From: Methanoplanus limicola DSM 2279 | GTDB lineage: Archaea; Halobacteriota; Methanomicrobia; Methanomicrobiales; Methanomicrobiaceae | Direction of reading: 5' to 3' | Assembly: GCF_000243255.1 (NCBI RefSeq) | Contig: NZ_CM001436.1 | Location: 2,196,957-2,260,956 of the forward strand | Length of the DNA stretch: 64,000 bases | Part shown: positions 9,829 through 17,310 of the stretch, piece after piece | Numbering within the stretch: position 1 is the stretch's first letter | Layout of the letters: each line of letters starts with the position of its first letter | Notes under the pieces: model-generated | Seen by the model: the letters and a program-made list of their open reading frames with translations, nothing else | Databases searched by the model: none | Told to the model about the DNA's origin: nothing | Translations under genes and position numbers: made by a program

Positions 9829-9907
9829 GTAAATATTTTCAGGACATCTAATTAGTCAAAAGGTCTGCAAAAGTATATACATCAATTGTATTCAATCAAA
9901 GTGAATA

Positions 9908-10753
9908 TCACATCCATTGATCAAGAGTTCTGAAAGAATTATCTTTAGGCAAAATATCTGAATTCATATCCGGATAATAAAGCCCAATTATTAACCACGT
10001 AGGCTGTAAAGAATGCATCCCCATAAAGAAGTAGAGATCTCTTTCTTTCATGAAACTGAACATTTTATCATAAAGCATCCTCCAGAGTTCTTCAGTATTA
10101 CTACACCTTTTCCAGAAATTTCTGTATGCTTCAAATATTTCCCAGTCCTCACACATAATATTATGATATTTTCCGTTTTTATTGCAGGGTTCCAGGCCAA
10201 AACAACCCTCACAAAAAAATTTATACGCAAATATATGTGGGATATTATCAATTACAGGGATTTTACTGTCGTCAAAGAGATTTCCCTGGTAATATTTTGC
10301 TTCAGGAGGGGTCATTAATTCTTCTTTGGTATAAAAATCAAGAATTTCTTTGGCTTTAATTAGTCCTAAAGAAGTCCGGTCCTCTTTGAAAGCATTTTGA
10401 AGATAACTTATTGAAGGTGATACTTTATCGAGAATAATTTTATTTCTCTCATCCCACGGAGCTTTTCTTTTATAAACTGATAAAGAGCGGTCAATTATTC
10501 TTATTGATTCTTCCCTGACCCTATAACTCTCCTTTCGGTTTAACTTTTCATCTGTGGCTTTTTTGCATTCTACCTCAATCCAGTCATATTTTTTTATTTT
10601 AACCTAACCAAAATATATTCTTGTATTTATTGGATAAAGCCTTATGAATTCCCCTTCATCAGTAATTCCGGCTGTACAGACAACATCCCCATGCCTTCTG
10701 CTATGCTCCGGATATGCCTTGACTGTGATTAAAACCCTCTTATTCTCCCACAT
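9908..10753 (-). pseudogene. DUF488-partner gene interrupted by one in-frame amber codon
   Basis: One reading frame of 282 codons, open except for TAG at 10606-10604 (codon 50). It begins MWENKRVLITVKAYPEH with an ATG that overlaps the stop of the upstream DUF488 gene (TAATG), which fixes the start. It reads coherently on both sides of the amber: DEGEFIRLYPINTRIYFG before it and VKIKKYDWIEVECKK after it. A downstream ATG at 10315 would give only the last 135 aa. The C-terminal part contains EGCFGLEPCNKNGK and C-rich stretches and ends FRTLDQWM. Function unknown; it pairs with DUF488 in an operon. TAG serves as an ordinary stop elsewhere here, so a nonsense mutation is likelier than pyrrolysine. 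Confidence 0.75.
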
Positions 10754-11577
10754 TATACATTCTCCACACAAAAACCATCACTATGAAGTTTTTTCCCAAT
10801 AACTCCACGGTGGCAGAAATTTGAATCCTTTTCAAAACACATCAGGGCAATTTTTTTATCCTTTCCAAGTTTGCGAAGAATTCCAAGTTCGTTTTCTCTG
10901 TTAATCAGATCAGATTCATATTCTGAAAAAAGAGCAGCATAATCTTCCGGCTTTAGATTTTTCCTCTTTGAACTCTCTATGCCCAAACCGGGAATGTGTA
11001 TATATTCAATACCTATCTCCTCAGAATAACCTGAGATCTGTTTCTTTGAAAAACCGTATTTCATGCTGAAAGGGTTTTTTCGTACATCAACCAGAATACT
11101 AACCTTGTTTTTAATGAGGTTCAAAATAAAATCATCGACACTTCTGCCTTCATATCCTATTGTGAGAATGCCATTTTCATCCCTGACATAGGATTCTTTC
11201 TTTTCAGTCTTACTGAAAATTGTGTAAAACGGATAATTGTCATAGACATATCTTCTGATAGTTTCTCCATCCTCTTCTCCAAAAACAGATATGTGATAAT
11301 TTATTGCCCTCCGGGGGCCTACTTCAGGTTCCGGAAATTTATCAGATATTAGCTTTACATAATCGTCATCTGTCTCTATAAATCCATTTTTTTCAAGATG
11401 GTTCAGATCATGATACAACTGAAATGAGAAAGGACTGGATTTATAAGGTATATAATCATATATTCTGCTCGCCTGCGAAATTAAAAAGGTGCGTTTAACA
11501 AGCTCAATCTTATTTATCTTTTTAAAATATCTGATTAAGTACAGTAATGCCCTTTCATTTTTTCTAATCATAACCAT
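10753..11577 (-). CDS. DUF488 family protein with N-terminal winged-helix-like region
   Basis: A 274-aa protein. The C-terminal half (about residue 135 on) is DUF488: ILTIGYEGRSVDDFI, then LVDVRKNPFSMKYGFSK, and finally IALMCFEKDSNFCHRGVI with the conserved Cys and CHR. The first 100 residues look like a winged-helix module (DLNHLEKNGFIETDDDYVKL). DUF488 proteins are of uncertain biochemistry but often travel with mobile or defence DNA. The ATG at 11577 or the one two codons later could be used. It overlaps the start of the amber-interrupted gene by TAATG, so both form an operon. No signal peptide or membrane segment. Confidence 0.82.
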   Translation of the reverse strand: MVMIRKNERALLYLIRYFKKINKIELVKRTFLISQASRIYDYIPYKSSPFSFQLYHDLNHLEKNGFIETDDDYVKLISDKFPEPEVGPRRAINYHISVFGEEDGETIRRYVYDNYPFYTIFSKTEKKESYVRDENGILTIGYEGRSVDDFILNLIKNKVSILVDVRKNPFSMKYGFSKKQISGYSEEIGIEYIHIPGLGIESSKRKNLKPEDYAALFSEYESDLINRENELGILRKLGKDKKIALMCFEKDSNFCHRGVIGKKLHSDGFCVENV

Positions 11578-11717
11578 CTAAGAATTCACCGATTGCCAGT
11601 ATAATATTTATCTATAAAATATGATAGTTTTTATCATTGCACAACTCTCTATGTATCGGGAGAACTAAATACTTCGGACTTTTTTTTAAGATTTCGTAAC
11701 GATTCATCCTATAAATT

Positions 11718-11900
11718 ATCCTGTCCGGAAGAAAATTCAGCCCATTTCTTCAAAAGGCCCTCTTCTCCGGAGATGAATGCCCCGAAGTATTCAAAGACTG
11801 CTGCAAGTCCGGCTGACATCGTGAAACAGCCGCCAGAACGGACAAGTTTGCTTCTGTCTTTTGCATGCTCTTTTTTTATTGCCGGAATTTTCTCTGGTAT
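11718..11900 (-). pseudogene. Fragment of the HNH-protein gene (copy 1)
   Basis: This stretch of the roughly 380-bp intergenic region is a partial, diverged copy of the middle of the HNH gene at 17311-18531; it aligns to about 17795-17966. Both contain the block starting CCTGTCCGGAAGA, then CTTCTCCGGAGATGAATGCC and TTGCATGCTCTTTTTTTATT in the same order and spacing. No complete frame survives. It shows that this segment was duplicated and then lost its ends. The remainder of 11578-11957 shows nothing else recognisable apart from AT-rich sequence before the next gene. Confidence 0.75.
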
Positions 11901-11957
11901 CGACTCACGTAATGATTAACATAACATTTATTTCACATTACACATATAGAGGCAAAT

Positions 11958-12140
11958 ATGCCAACTAAAACTGTAAACCTCTCAGAAGAAGCATATGAAC
12001 GCCTTAAAACATGGAAAAATAATGATGAAGAAAGTTTTTCAAGTTTAATACTAAGAATCCTTCCAAAACACCGGACAGTCAGAGAAGCCTATGAAGAATT
12101 TCATAGTAAGCATGAGGGCCTGACGGAAGAAGAAGCTTAA
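11958..12140 (+). CDS. Orphan VapB-type antitoxin
   Basis: A 60-aa VapB/DUF217-like protein (KTVNLSEEAYERLKTWK, then SSLILRILPKHRTVREAYEE) with an acidic C-terminus. It is closely similar to the antitoxins at 9258 and 54949. No PIN-domain toxin follows: the next 130 bp hold only the tail of another frame. The antitoxin is therefore solitary. It may repress its own promoter or be the remainder of a decayed module. Confidence 0.72.
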   Translation: MPTKTVNLSEEAYERLKTWKNNDEESFSSLILRILPKHRTVREAYEEFHSKHEGLTEEEA

Positions 12141-12277
12141 GTTTTTAGGTCAAAAATTACTGCGATTAAGTGGGGGTAAGGATGCAGTACCTAACTGTTC
12201 CGGAACGGTAGAACGGCATAACGATCTGCACTTTAAGCTTGAGGAGAAGAGGAAGGCAGGGAAAGAGGCAGAGTGAG

Positions 12278-13309
12278 ATGGAAATCGTAGATACAAAAGA
12301 GTACAATGAGCTTATTTATGAAATAAAGTCCATTGTCCGGACATCAAGGACACAGGCAGTAGCTTCTGTTAACCGTGGGTTAATCAATATGTACTTCTGG
12401 ATTGGAAAGAACATACTCTTAAAACAGGAGAAAGAAGGCTGGGGAAAATCGGTTGTTGACTGTATTTCATCAGATCTGCTGAGAGAATTTCCGGAAATGA
12501 AAGGATTTTCTGCAAGAAATCTATGGAGAATGAGGCAGTTTGCACGAGTGCATATAAAGTTTACTGATCTGCCACAGCCTGTGGCAGAAATTCCCTGGGG
12601 CCACAACATGGTGATAATTGAGAAAATTAAATCCACAGACGAACGGGAATTCTACATAATAAAGACGATTGAGAACGGCTGGTCAAGAAATGTCCTTATC
12701 CATCAGATTGAGAGTGATTTATACTCAAGAACGCTCAATGCCCAGAAAAAGAGTGTGAATAATATCAGGAGTACACTGCCGGAAAAACAGTCTGAACTTG
12801 CAGTCTCGATTATGAAAGACCCTCTCTGCCTTGAATTCCTCGGAGTCTCTGAAGATGTAAAGGAGAGAGAACTTCAGAGATCATTAATCTTTAGACTGAA
12901 GGATTTCCTCATCGAACTTGGAAAAGGCTTTGCATTTGTCGGCAGTGAATACAGGTTGTCAGTTGGTGGCGAGGATTTTTTTATTGACCTTCTGTTTTAC
13001 CATACGAAACTTCACTGCTATGTGGTAATAGAACTGAAGATTGATAGTTTTAAACCGGAATATGCCGGAAAATTAAATTTCTATCTCTCTGCCGTTGATG
13101 ACCTGTTAAGAGATATTCCGGCTGACAATCCGACAATCGGGCTGCTACTCTGCAAGGAGAGAAATGATATTGTTGCTGAGTATGCACTCCGGGATTTATC
13201 AAAACCTATGGGAATTTCAACATATTACCTGAAGACACCTCCGGAAGAGATGGAAAAATTACTTCCTACTGTTAAAGAGCTGCAGGGTATAATTGAAGAT
13301 GATGAATGA
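12278..13309 (+). CDS. DUF1016 (YhcG-type) PD-(D/E)XK nuclease family protein
   Basis: Predicted DNA nuclease of 343 aa. The N-terminal DUF1016_N region runs YNELIYEIKSIVRTSRTQAV through NLWRMRQFA to WGHNMVIIEK. The C-terminal nuclease domain has the restriction-like core FIDLLFYHTKLHCYVVIELK, with the Asp and the ExK signature. Members occur beside restriction systems and mobile DNA. ATG 12278 is preferred over the TTG at 12239 because the homologous region starts there. A TGA just before it (12274-12276) ends a short upstream frame whose last codons read HNDLHFKLEEKRKAGKEAE. That looks like the tail of a lost upstream gene, so this gene may once have been part of an operon. Confidence 0.85.
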   Translation: MEIVDTKEYNELIYEIKSIVRTSRTQAVASVNRGLINMYFWIGKNILLKQEKEGWGKSVVDCISSDLLREFPEMKGFSARNLWRMRQFARVHIKFTDLPQPVAEIPWGHNMVIIEKIKSTDEREFYIIKTIENGWSRNVLIHQIESDLYSRTLNAQKKSVNNIRSTLPEKQSELAVSIMKDPLCLEFLGVSEDVKERELQRSLIFRLKDFLIELGKGFAFVGSEYRLSVGGEDFFIDLLFYHTKLHCYVVIELKIDSFKPEYAGKLNFYLSAVDDLLRDIPADNPTIGLLLCKERNDIVAEYALRDLSKPMGISTYYLKTPPEEMEKLLPTVKELQGIIEDDE

Positions 13310-13359
13310 TTGTATCTTTTAGGTTTTTAGTTTTATGAGTGGGGATTTCGGGGAATATT

Positions 13360-13506
13360 ATGTCCGGACTTAGGGTATTGGAGTATATTGACGAAACAGA
13401 GGCGGAAAATCCAAAGAGATTCTGGATGATAACTTACCCTTTGGTTTTTGTTGCTCCGTTTTTTTTCGCACCCGGGTTATATCTATTATTATCAATGCCA
13501 GTTTAA
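13360..13506 (+). CDS. Small putative single-span membrane protein
   Basis: A 48-codon frame beginning MSGLRVLEYIDETEAENPKR and followed by one hydrophobic segment of about 24 residues (ITYPLVFVAPFFFAPGLYL and on) that would span the membrane. It ends with TAA at 13506. No homologue is recognised, and no clear ribosome site is seen. The acidic N-terminus plus one hydrophobic helix is reasonable for a real microprotein, but chance cannot be excluded. It occupies the gap between the DUF1016 gene and the HicBA pair. Confidence 0.38.
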   Translation: MSGLRVLEYIDETEAENPKRFWMITYPLVFVAPFFFAPGLYLLLSMPV

Positions 13507-13640
13507 TATTCCTCAGTATCATCAGTTTATATGACAGATCAGCAGAAGGGTTATTTATTATCAGGACTAAAAAGAGATATATTCAAAGTAAATTCCAATA
13601 TTATAGTCTGATTTAAAGGAAAAGAAGGAGATGAGAAATT

Positions 13641-13868
13641 ATGAAGAATATACACTTTCCAATTATAATTGAAACTGATGAGGATGGGGTATTCATTGCG
13701 AGCTGTCCTCAGTTTAAAGGGTGCCATACCTACGGAAGTACAGTTGATGAGGCAATAGAAAGGATTAAAGAAGTAATAGAACTCTGCCTTGAAGATTCCT
13801 GCGCTGATTCAGAATACATTAATAAATTTGTTGGTTTTCGTGAAGTAGTAGTTCAGATTGATGCCTGA
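13641..13868 (+). CDS. hicB: HicB-family antitoxin
   Basis: A 75-aa HicB antitoxin with a degenerate RNase-H-like fold: N-terminal FPIIIETDEDGVFIASCPQF, then GCHTYGSTVDEAIERIKEVI. It neutralises the mRNA-cleaving toxin HicA encoded directly after it. The order hicB-hicA is the reverse of the classical one but common in archaea. The stop and the next start overlap (TGATG at 13866-13870), so they are translationally coupled. AAGGAG lies close before the ATG. A second intact pair is at 53579-54018. Confidence 0.88.
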   Translation: MKNIHFPIIIETDEDGVFIASCPQFKGCHTYGSTVDEAIERIKEVIELCLEDSCADSEYINKFVGFREVVVQIDA

Positions 13869-14110
13869 TGCTTCCGACATTGAAATCCAGGGAGTTAATT
13901 AAATTCCTTGAATATCTGGGTTTTAACATAATCAGGCAGAAAGGTTCCCATATCAGACTTAAGTCAGATGATGGCAGATTTACAACAGTTCCCTTCCATA
14001 GCAATCAGGATATTCCAAAAGGACTTATCAGAAAAATAATTCGTGAAGACCTTGAAATGACATACGAAGAATTTAATGAGCACTTTGCCCGCTTTAGTAA
14101 AATAAAGTGA
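13868..14110 (+). CDS. hicA: HicA-family mRNA interferase toxin
   Basis: An 80-aa HicA toxin with a double-stranded-RNA-binding-like fold. The catalytic His lies in the family motif QKGSHIRLK (about residues 27-35). It is followed by TTVPFHSNQDIPKGLIRKI, which matches the usual V-P-x-H-x-x-x-x-x-x-G-T/L motif. HicA cleaves mRNA when HicB is lost. The motifs and full length suggest it is active. Coupled to hicB by TGATG. Confidence 0.87.
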   Translation: MLPTLKSRELIKFLEYLGFNIIRQKGSHIRLKSDDGRFTTVPFHSNQDIPKGLIRKIIREDLEMTYEEFNEHFARFSKIK

Positions 14111-14123
14111 CTACTTTTATTGA

Positions 14124-14302
14124 TTATTTAACAGGAATTTTTGTTATCGGGGTTATCGTCATTTCGTCTTTGGTGACTGTTTCAGATGACCATTCATAAA
14201 TATGTCTTTCATTTCCTAATCTGAAACTTTGGAACTCTCCGGAAATGACCATAATATGCACCAATAAGGTCGTTTTCAAGCTCTTTTAACTGATGAGTGT
14301 AT
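14124..14302 (-). pseudogene. Unidentified broken reading frame
   Basis: The 14111-14966 interval has no intact gene. On the minus strand two overlapping frames look protein-like and continue each other. The first reads HQLKELENDLIGAYYGHF. The second, from ATG 14252, reads MVISGEFQSFRLGNERHIYE and ends KIPVK with TAA at 14124. A single indel between them would give one coherent sequence. The family is not recognised. Further left (14310-14480) nothing is supported apart from AT-rich sequence. Confidence 0.3.
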
Positions 14303-14670
14303 AGGAGAACTGATTCTTACGTTTGGATGTCTGAGATATATATGCCTGAAACAGGAATATGTGAATCAGAAAAAAAGATATCCTGCACATTAGCTGACAA
14401 ACCAAAAAGTCACTCATGTGCCGGCAGTCTGCATGCACACGGATAATAGAGAAAATATTCAGGTGCGCCGGGATGTGAATTTTCATGGAGAGGTTTCAAA
14501 AGTACAGAATCGCTGAAAATATGTATTGAGATAAATGAAAAAAATATTTGTGAATATATATATTTTTTTTGAAATTCCGATTAATTTTTGGATTTATAAT
14601 GTTATACCTGAAGAGTAGTTCATGTAAATTATTTAACTTTTAAATGAAATTTACACAGGGATTTATACTT

Positions 14671-14894
14671 TTATGCCGGCTTTACAGGAGCATCTTTTAT
14701 GGAAACTAATTCCTCTCTGATCTCTCTGAATTCTTCAGGATCTTCTGCAACAATTCTGACTTTGTCATCAGCAATATTTTCGACATAGCCCTTAATATCA
14801 ATGCCAAAGGTTTCCCTTTCAACCAGATCCCTATAGCCCACTTTCTGAACTTTGCCGCCAACTATAACATGAATCCTTTTAATTCAACTCTCAT
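14671..14894 (-). pseudogene. Acylphosphatase, frameshifted near the start
   Basis: A 224-bp frame clearly derived from an acylphosphatase, the enzyme that hydrolyses acyl phosphates. After a short start MRVELK (ATG 14894-14892) the frame shifts by one at a run of four A. It then continues HVIVGGKVQKVGYRDLVER, GIDIKGYVENIADDKVRI and EDPEEFREIREEL, ending at TAA 14671. GxVQxVGYR is the phosphate-binding loop with the catalytic Arg, and the Asn in VEN is the second catalytic residue. One extra A in the run would restore a normal 74-aa protein. It may be a recent inactivation or a sequencing error. Confidence 0.78.
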
Positions 14895-14966
14895 TATGGA
14901 CTGAAACCTTAAATAACTTATTATGCAGGCTTTTTAATGAGTATTTACGGACCGAACAACTTTATT

Positions 14967-15311
14967 TTACTCTGATTCTCCCGGAGAGCACAAAAAGACA
15001 TTCCCCTCAAAACCACCACGTTCCTTTCTCTTCCTGAGCCGGACCTCTTCAAGTTCTTCTACGGAAATTCCCTCATGTGCTGCTAAGCGGTAGATTACTT
15101 CAATTATATCTGCAAGCTCTTCAGGACATGGATCTGCCAGGTACTCCTCAACTTCTTCAGTGAGTTTCTCCTTCATGACCTCATAAAAGTCTTCATCGCT
15201 CAGGACTTTAGTTTGGCATTCCTCACCGGAATTCCGGATAATTTCCGGTATTTTATCCCGGACTGCTTTTCTGGGCGGTAAATCCGGACCATTCGGATTC
15301 ATATTAGCCAC
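14967..15311 (-). CDS. MazG-like / phosphoribosyl-ATP pyrophosphohydrolase-like protein (paralogue 2)
   Basis: A 114-aa paralogue of 9499-9828. Shared features are PPRKAVRDKIPEIIRNSG, the Glu pair in EKLTEEVEEYL and CPEELADIIEVIYRLA, then RKRKERGGFEGN. These are the metal and substrate ligands of the MazG/HisE-like all-alpha pyrophosphatases. Like its twin it sits near a copy of the HNH gene, suggesting the two travelled together. Predicted cytosolic hydrolase of noncanonical NTPs; the substrate is not known. It lies about 70 bp upstream of the acylphosphatase pseudogene on the same strand. Confidence 0.78.
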   Translation of the reverse strand: MANMNPNGPDLPPRKAVRDKIPEIIRNSGEECQTKVLSDEDFYEVMKEKLTEEVEEYLADPCPEELADIIEVIYRLAAHEGISVEELEEVRLRKRKERGGFEGNVFLCSPGESE

Positions 15312-15339
15312 ATATATATAATTACCATTTTTTCATCCG

Positions 15340-15374
15340 ATCATCTGTGAGCCATTGCTCATGAGTGATTTTTT
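15340..15374 (-). repeat. Dispersed hairpin element, copy C
   Basis: On the minus strand this reads TCACTCATGAGCAATGGCTC and continues ACAGATGAT. It matches copies A (18596) and B (22396) outside the stem. The central inverted repeat GAGC-AATG-GCTC replaces GAACC-AGCC-GGTTC of copy B: the stem sequence changes while pairing is kept. It lies just upstream of the MazG-like paralogue 2, on the side of its promoter. Confidence 0.55.
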
Positions 15375-15435
15375 ACTGACATATATATAACATACTCACA
15401 AAAGTTAAAATAACTTTTTCAGACCTCTCAATGCC

Positions 15436-16012
15436 GGTTAATTTTACCGGTTTCCCCGGATTCACTGCTATTTTGGCATATATCCGGAAATCACCGGATT
15501 ATCCTTCAAAAAACTCAAACCCTCTTATTTCAGTAAGGTACCCGCAGGTCTCAGCAAGGAAGATTACTGCATCTTCTCTCCATTCCGGACCGGAATTTTT
15601 CATAAGAGATACTGAGATTTCCTTTTCAAACCTGACCGGTATTTCTCATGGAGAATATCCCAGTAGCCGGTTATTGCATCTGATCTCTTCTCAATGAGGG
15701 CCGGAGACGGGATCTTGTCACTTTTTTTGGAGTTTACAGAGTTTAAAGCCGGAAGGAGATTCCAGAGGTCATTATTCTTCCAGACAGAGAACGGGATCAT
15801 ATGATCCACTGACATTGATTCTATGTCAGGAATTCTTCGGACCACACACATTCAGGCTTATATCCGTTTTCAAAGAGAGAATTATATGTATTTTTGGCTT
15901 CATTTACTGCCCTTTCAGTTTCAGGTGATACTGTCAGCACTTCAAGGACCACCGCTTCATTGACAAGTCCGCTTTTATCCTGTCCGGAAGAGAATTCAGC
16001 CCATTTTTTTAA
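15436..16012 (-). pseudogene. HNH-protein gene, truncated and frameshifted (copy 2)
   Basis: This is a second, broken copy of the HNH gene at 17311-18531, covering its 3' half plus downstream flank and aligning to about 17247-17833. The HNH core survives in pieces (SVDHMIPFSVWKNNDLWNL, then NSVNSKKSDKIP). One G is missing from a GGG near 15640, which shifts the frame at HEKYRSGLKR, and other indels lie near 15830. Similarity stops abruptly at about 16012 inside the gene, so the N-terminal half is lost. It is not expected to make an active nuclease. Confidence 0.8.
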
Positions 16013-16019
16013 CAGACCT

Positions 16020-16185
16020 TCCTGACCGGACCATCTTCATCAAGGCCAAGTGACCCGACAATGTCAGGCTGTGTCCTGTCCAGGAAATCCCGGTGCTGAA
16101 CGAGATCAACACATTATTCACGGTCACAATCTGTCGGGATTCCGCATATCCAGCCTGCACCATATACTGCCGGTCTTTCGGCCAC
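16020..16185 (-). pseudogene. Remnant of an unidentified gene
   Basis: Joined directly to the truncation point of the HNH copy is a minus-strand frame that reads sensibly but contains a stop: YGAGWICGIPTDCDRE, stop, then CVDLVQHRDFLDRTQPDIVG and SLGLDEDG. The family is not recognised. It appears to be a fragment of a gene brought next to the HNH copy by rearrangement. Another frame over the same bases is open for 63 codons but looks like a shadow. Confidence 0.35.
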
Positions 16186-16245
16186 ATTTTCCGGCTGATG
16201 ATTCTTCAGTCATATCTTAGGTATTTTCTGATGTAATATGCAATT

Positions 16246-16896
16246 TCATTTATAGCATTGGAGTGTATAACCCATTTTTTTGAGCGGTATAGTGATATGT
16301 TTCATTACCCATTCAAACTGTTCATCATCATCAGATTGCCAGATTATCATCCCGGACTCATCTGATGAATTATTGGACATGGATTTCTGGAAAACAAGTT
16401 CCGGACCTCTATTGTCGTAAGAATTATCATAAACTGACACTTCATCTGCAATAAGAATCATTTCAGGCAAAAAATAAACAGAACGTTCATAGCGTCCTCT
16501 TATTTTCTCTTCGGGAACATCATGACCACCCTGTAAAAAACGTGAATGAACTCTGGCAACGTTAATATCCGGATTTTTAGTTGCAACATAAATAAGATGG
16601 ATAATATATCCTGCTCGTTTTGCATGAGCCATTATTTCCAGGCGGCTTTCATGAGAAAAAACTGTTTCCCAGGCAAAGGAAGAACCTGACAAAATCATCT
16701 CCATTAATTTTCTCTCTGTTTCCTTTTGTGCCCTTAATGATTTATCCAGACCTTCGGGCATCTTTGAAATTTCCGGATCTGTTCTTGCACAGTAATCTGC
16801 GTTTAAAAAGGTTAAATCATTCTGCTGAAGAAGTGGACCCATTAATGTAGATTTCCCTGAGCCATTCGGCCCCGCGAAAAGAAAGAATTCTTTCAT
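16246..16896 (-). CDS. Zeta-toxin-like P-loop kinase
   Basis: A 216-aa P-loop protein of the Zeta-toxin-like/predicted ABC-type ATPase group. Walker A is AGPNGSGKST (residues 8-17). A conserved Asn-Ala-Asp follows (TFLNADYCA), and FAWETVFSH and RVHSRFLQGGHDVPEEKIRGRY match the substrate-binding and lid arginine motifs of this family. Zeta toxins phosphorylate UDP-N-acetylglucosamine; the archaeal substrate is unknown. Its start overlaps the stop of the preceding gene (ATGA 16893-16896), so the small upstream protein is the likely partner or antitoxin. Confidence 0.82.
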   Translation of the reverse strand: MKEFFLFAGPNGSGKSTLMGPLLQQNDLTFLNADYCARTDPEISKMPEGLDKSLRAQKETERKLMEMILSGSSFAWETVFSHESRLEIMAHAKRAGYIIHLIYVATKNPDINVARVHSRFLQGGHDVPEEKIRGRYERSVYFLPEMILIADEVSVYDNSYDNRGPELVFQKSMSNNSSDESGMIIWQSDDDEQFEWVMKHITIPLKKMGYTLQCYK

Positions 16897-17153
16897 CGAT
16901 CGCTAAATTCTGATTTTTTATAGGTCTTTTTGGCAGCCCTCATCAGAATTTCGTCAGTAATCTTAAAAGAGGGAACAAAACCATTCTCACTCCATTTCGT
17001 TGTGTTAAATATCTGAAAACTTGCAGATGACATTTTGGCTATCAGCCTTTTCTTTTCTGACTCATCAATAGGAGTGCAGACATATTTTCCTTTATTATCC
17101 TCTTTCAGAGGATTGACCGGAGATTTTTTTGAAATTGATTTTGTTGAATCCAT
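16893..17153 (-). CDS. Small basic protein paired with the Zeta-like kinase
   Basis: An 86-aa protein of unknown family, lysine-rich, with a Ser/Lys-rich first 25 residues (KSISKKSPVNPLKEDNKGKY) and a helical C-terminus (FKITDEILMRAAKKTYKKSE). It is translationally coupled to the Zeta-like gene by an ATGA overlap. It could be the antitoxin or a targeting subunit. The assignment rests on gene order alone. Confidence 0.6.
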   Translation of the reverse strand: MDSTKSISKKSPVNPLKEDNKGKYVCTPIDESEKKRLIAKMSSASFQIFNTTKWSENGFVPSFKITDEILMRAAKKTYKKSEFSDR

Positions 17154-17310
17154 AATACCGGCTACTCGTTTTTAGATAAATATGATCTGAAATAATATAG
17201 GTTTTACCCTCTTTACAGGAATTAAATGTTTACTCACCTCGGTAACAGTTAATTTTCATCCGGTTCTCCGGGTTCACTGCTATTTTGACGTATGTCCGGA
17301 GATCCCCTAA

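Noticed and set aside
10604-10606. TAG as a pyrrolysine codon in the DUF488-partner gene
   Set aside because: TAG ends ordinary genes in this window (for example 22327-22329 and the IS5 transposase), no Pyl machinery is present here, and several nearby pseudogenes also have in-frame TAG. A nonsense mutation is simpler; kept as a finding with that caveat.
14286-14486. 66-codon minus-strand frame
   Set aside because: No ribosome site, unusual composition, and it overlaps frames that read better as gene fragments.
15996-16187. 63-codon minus-strand frame MWPKDRQYMVQ...
   Set aside because: The adjacent frame (GAGWICGIPTDCDRE...) is more protein-like although interrupted; the open frame is probably its shadow.
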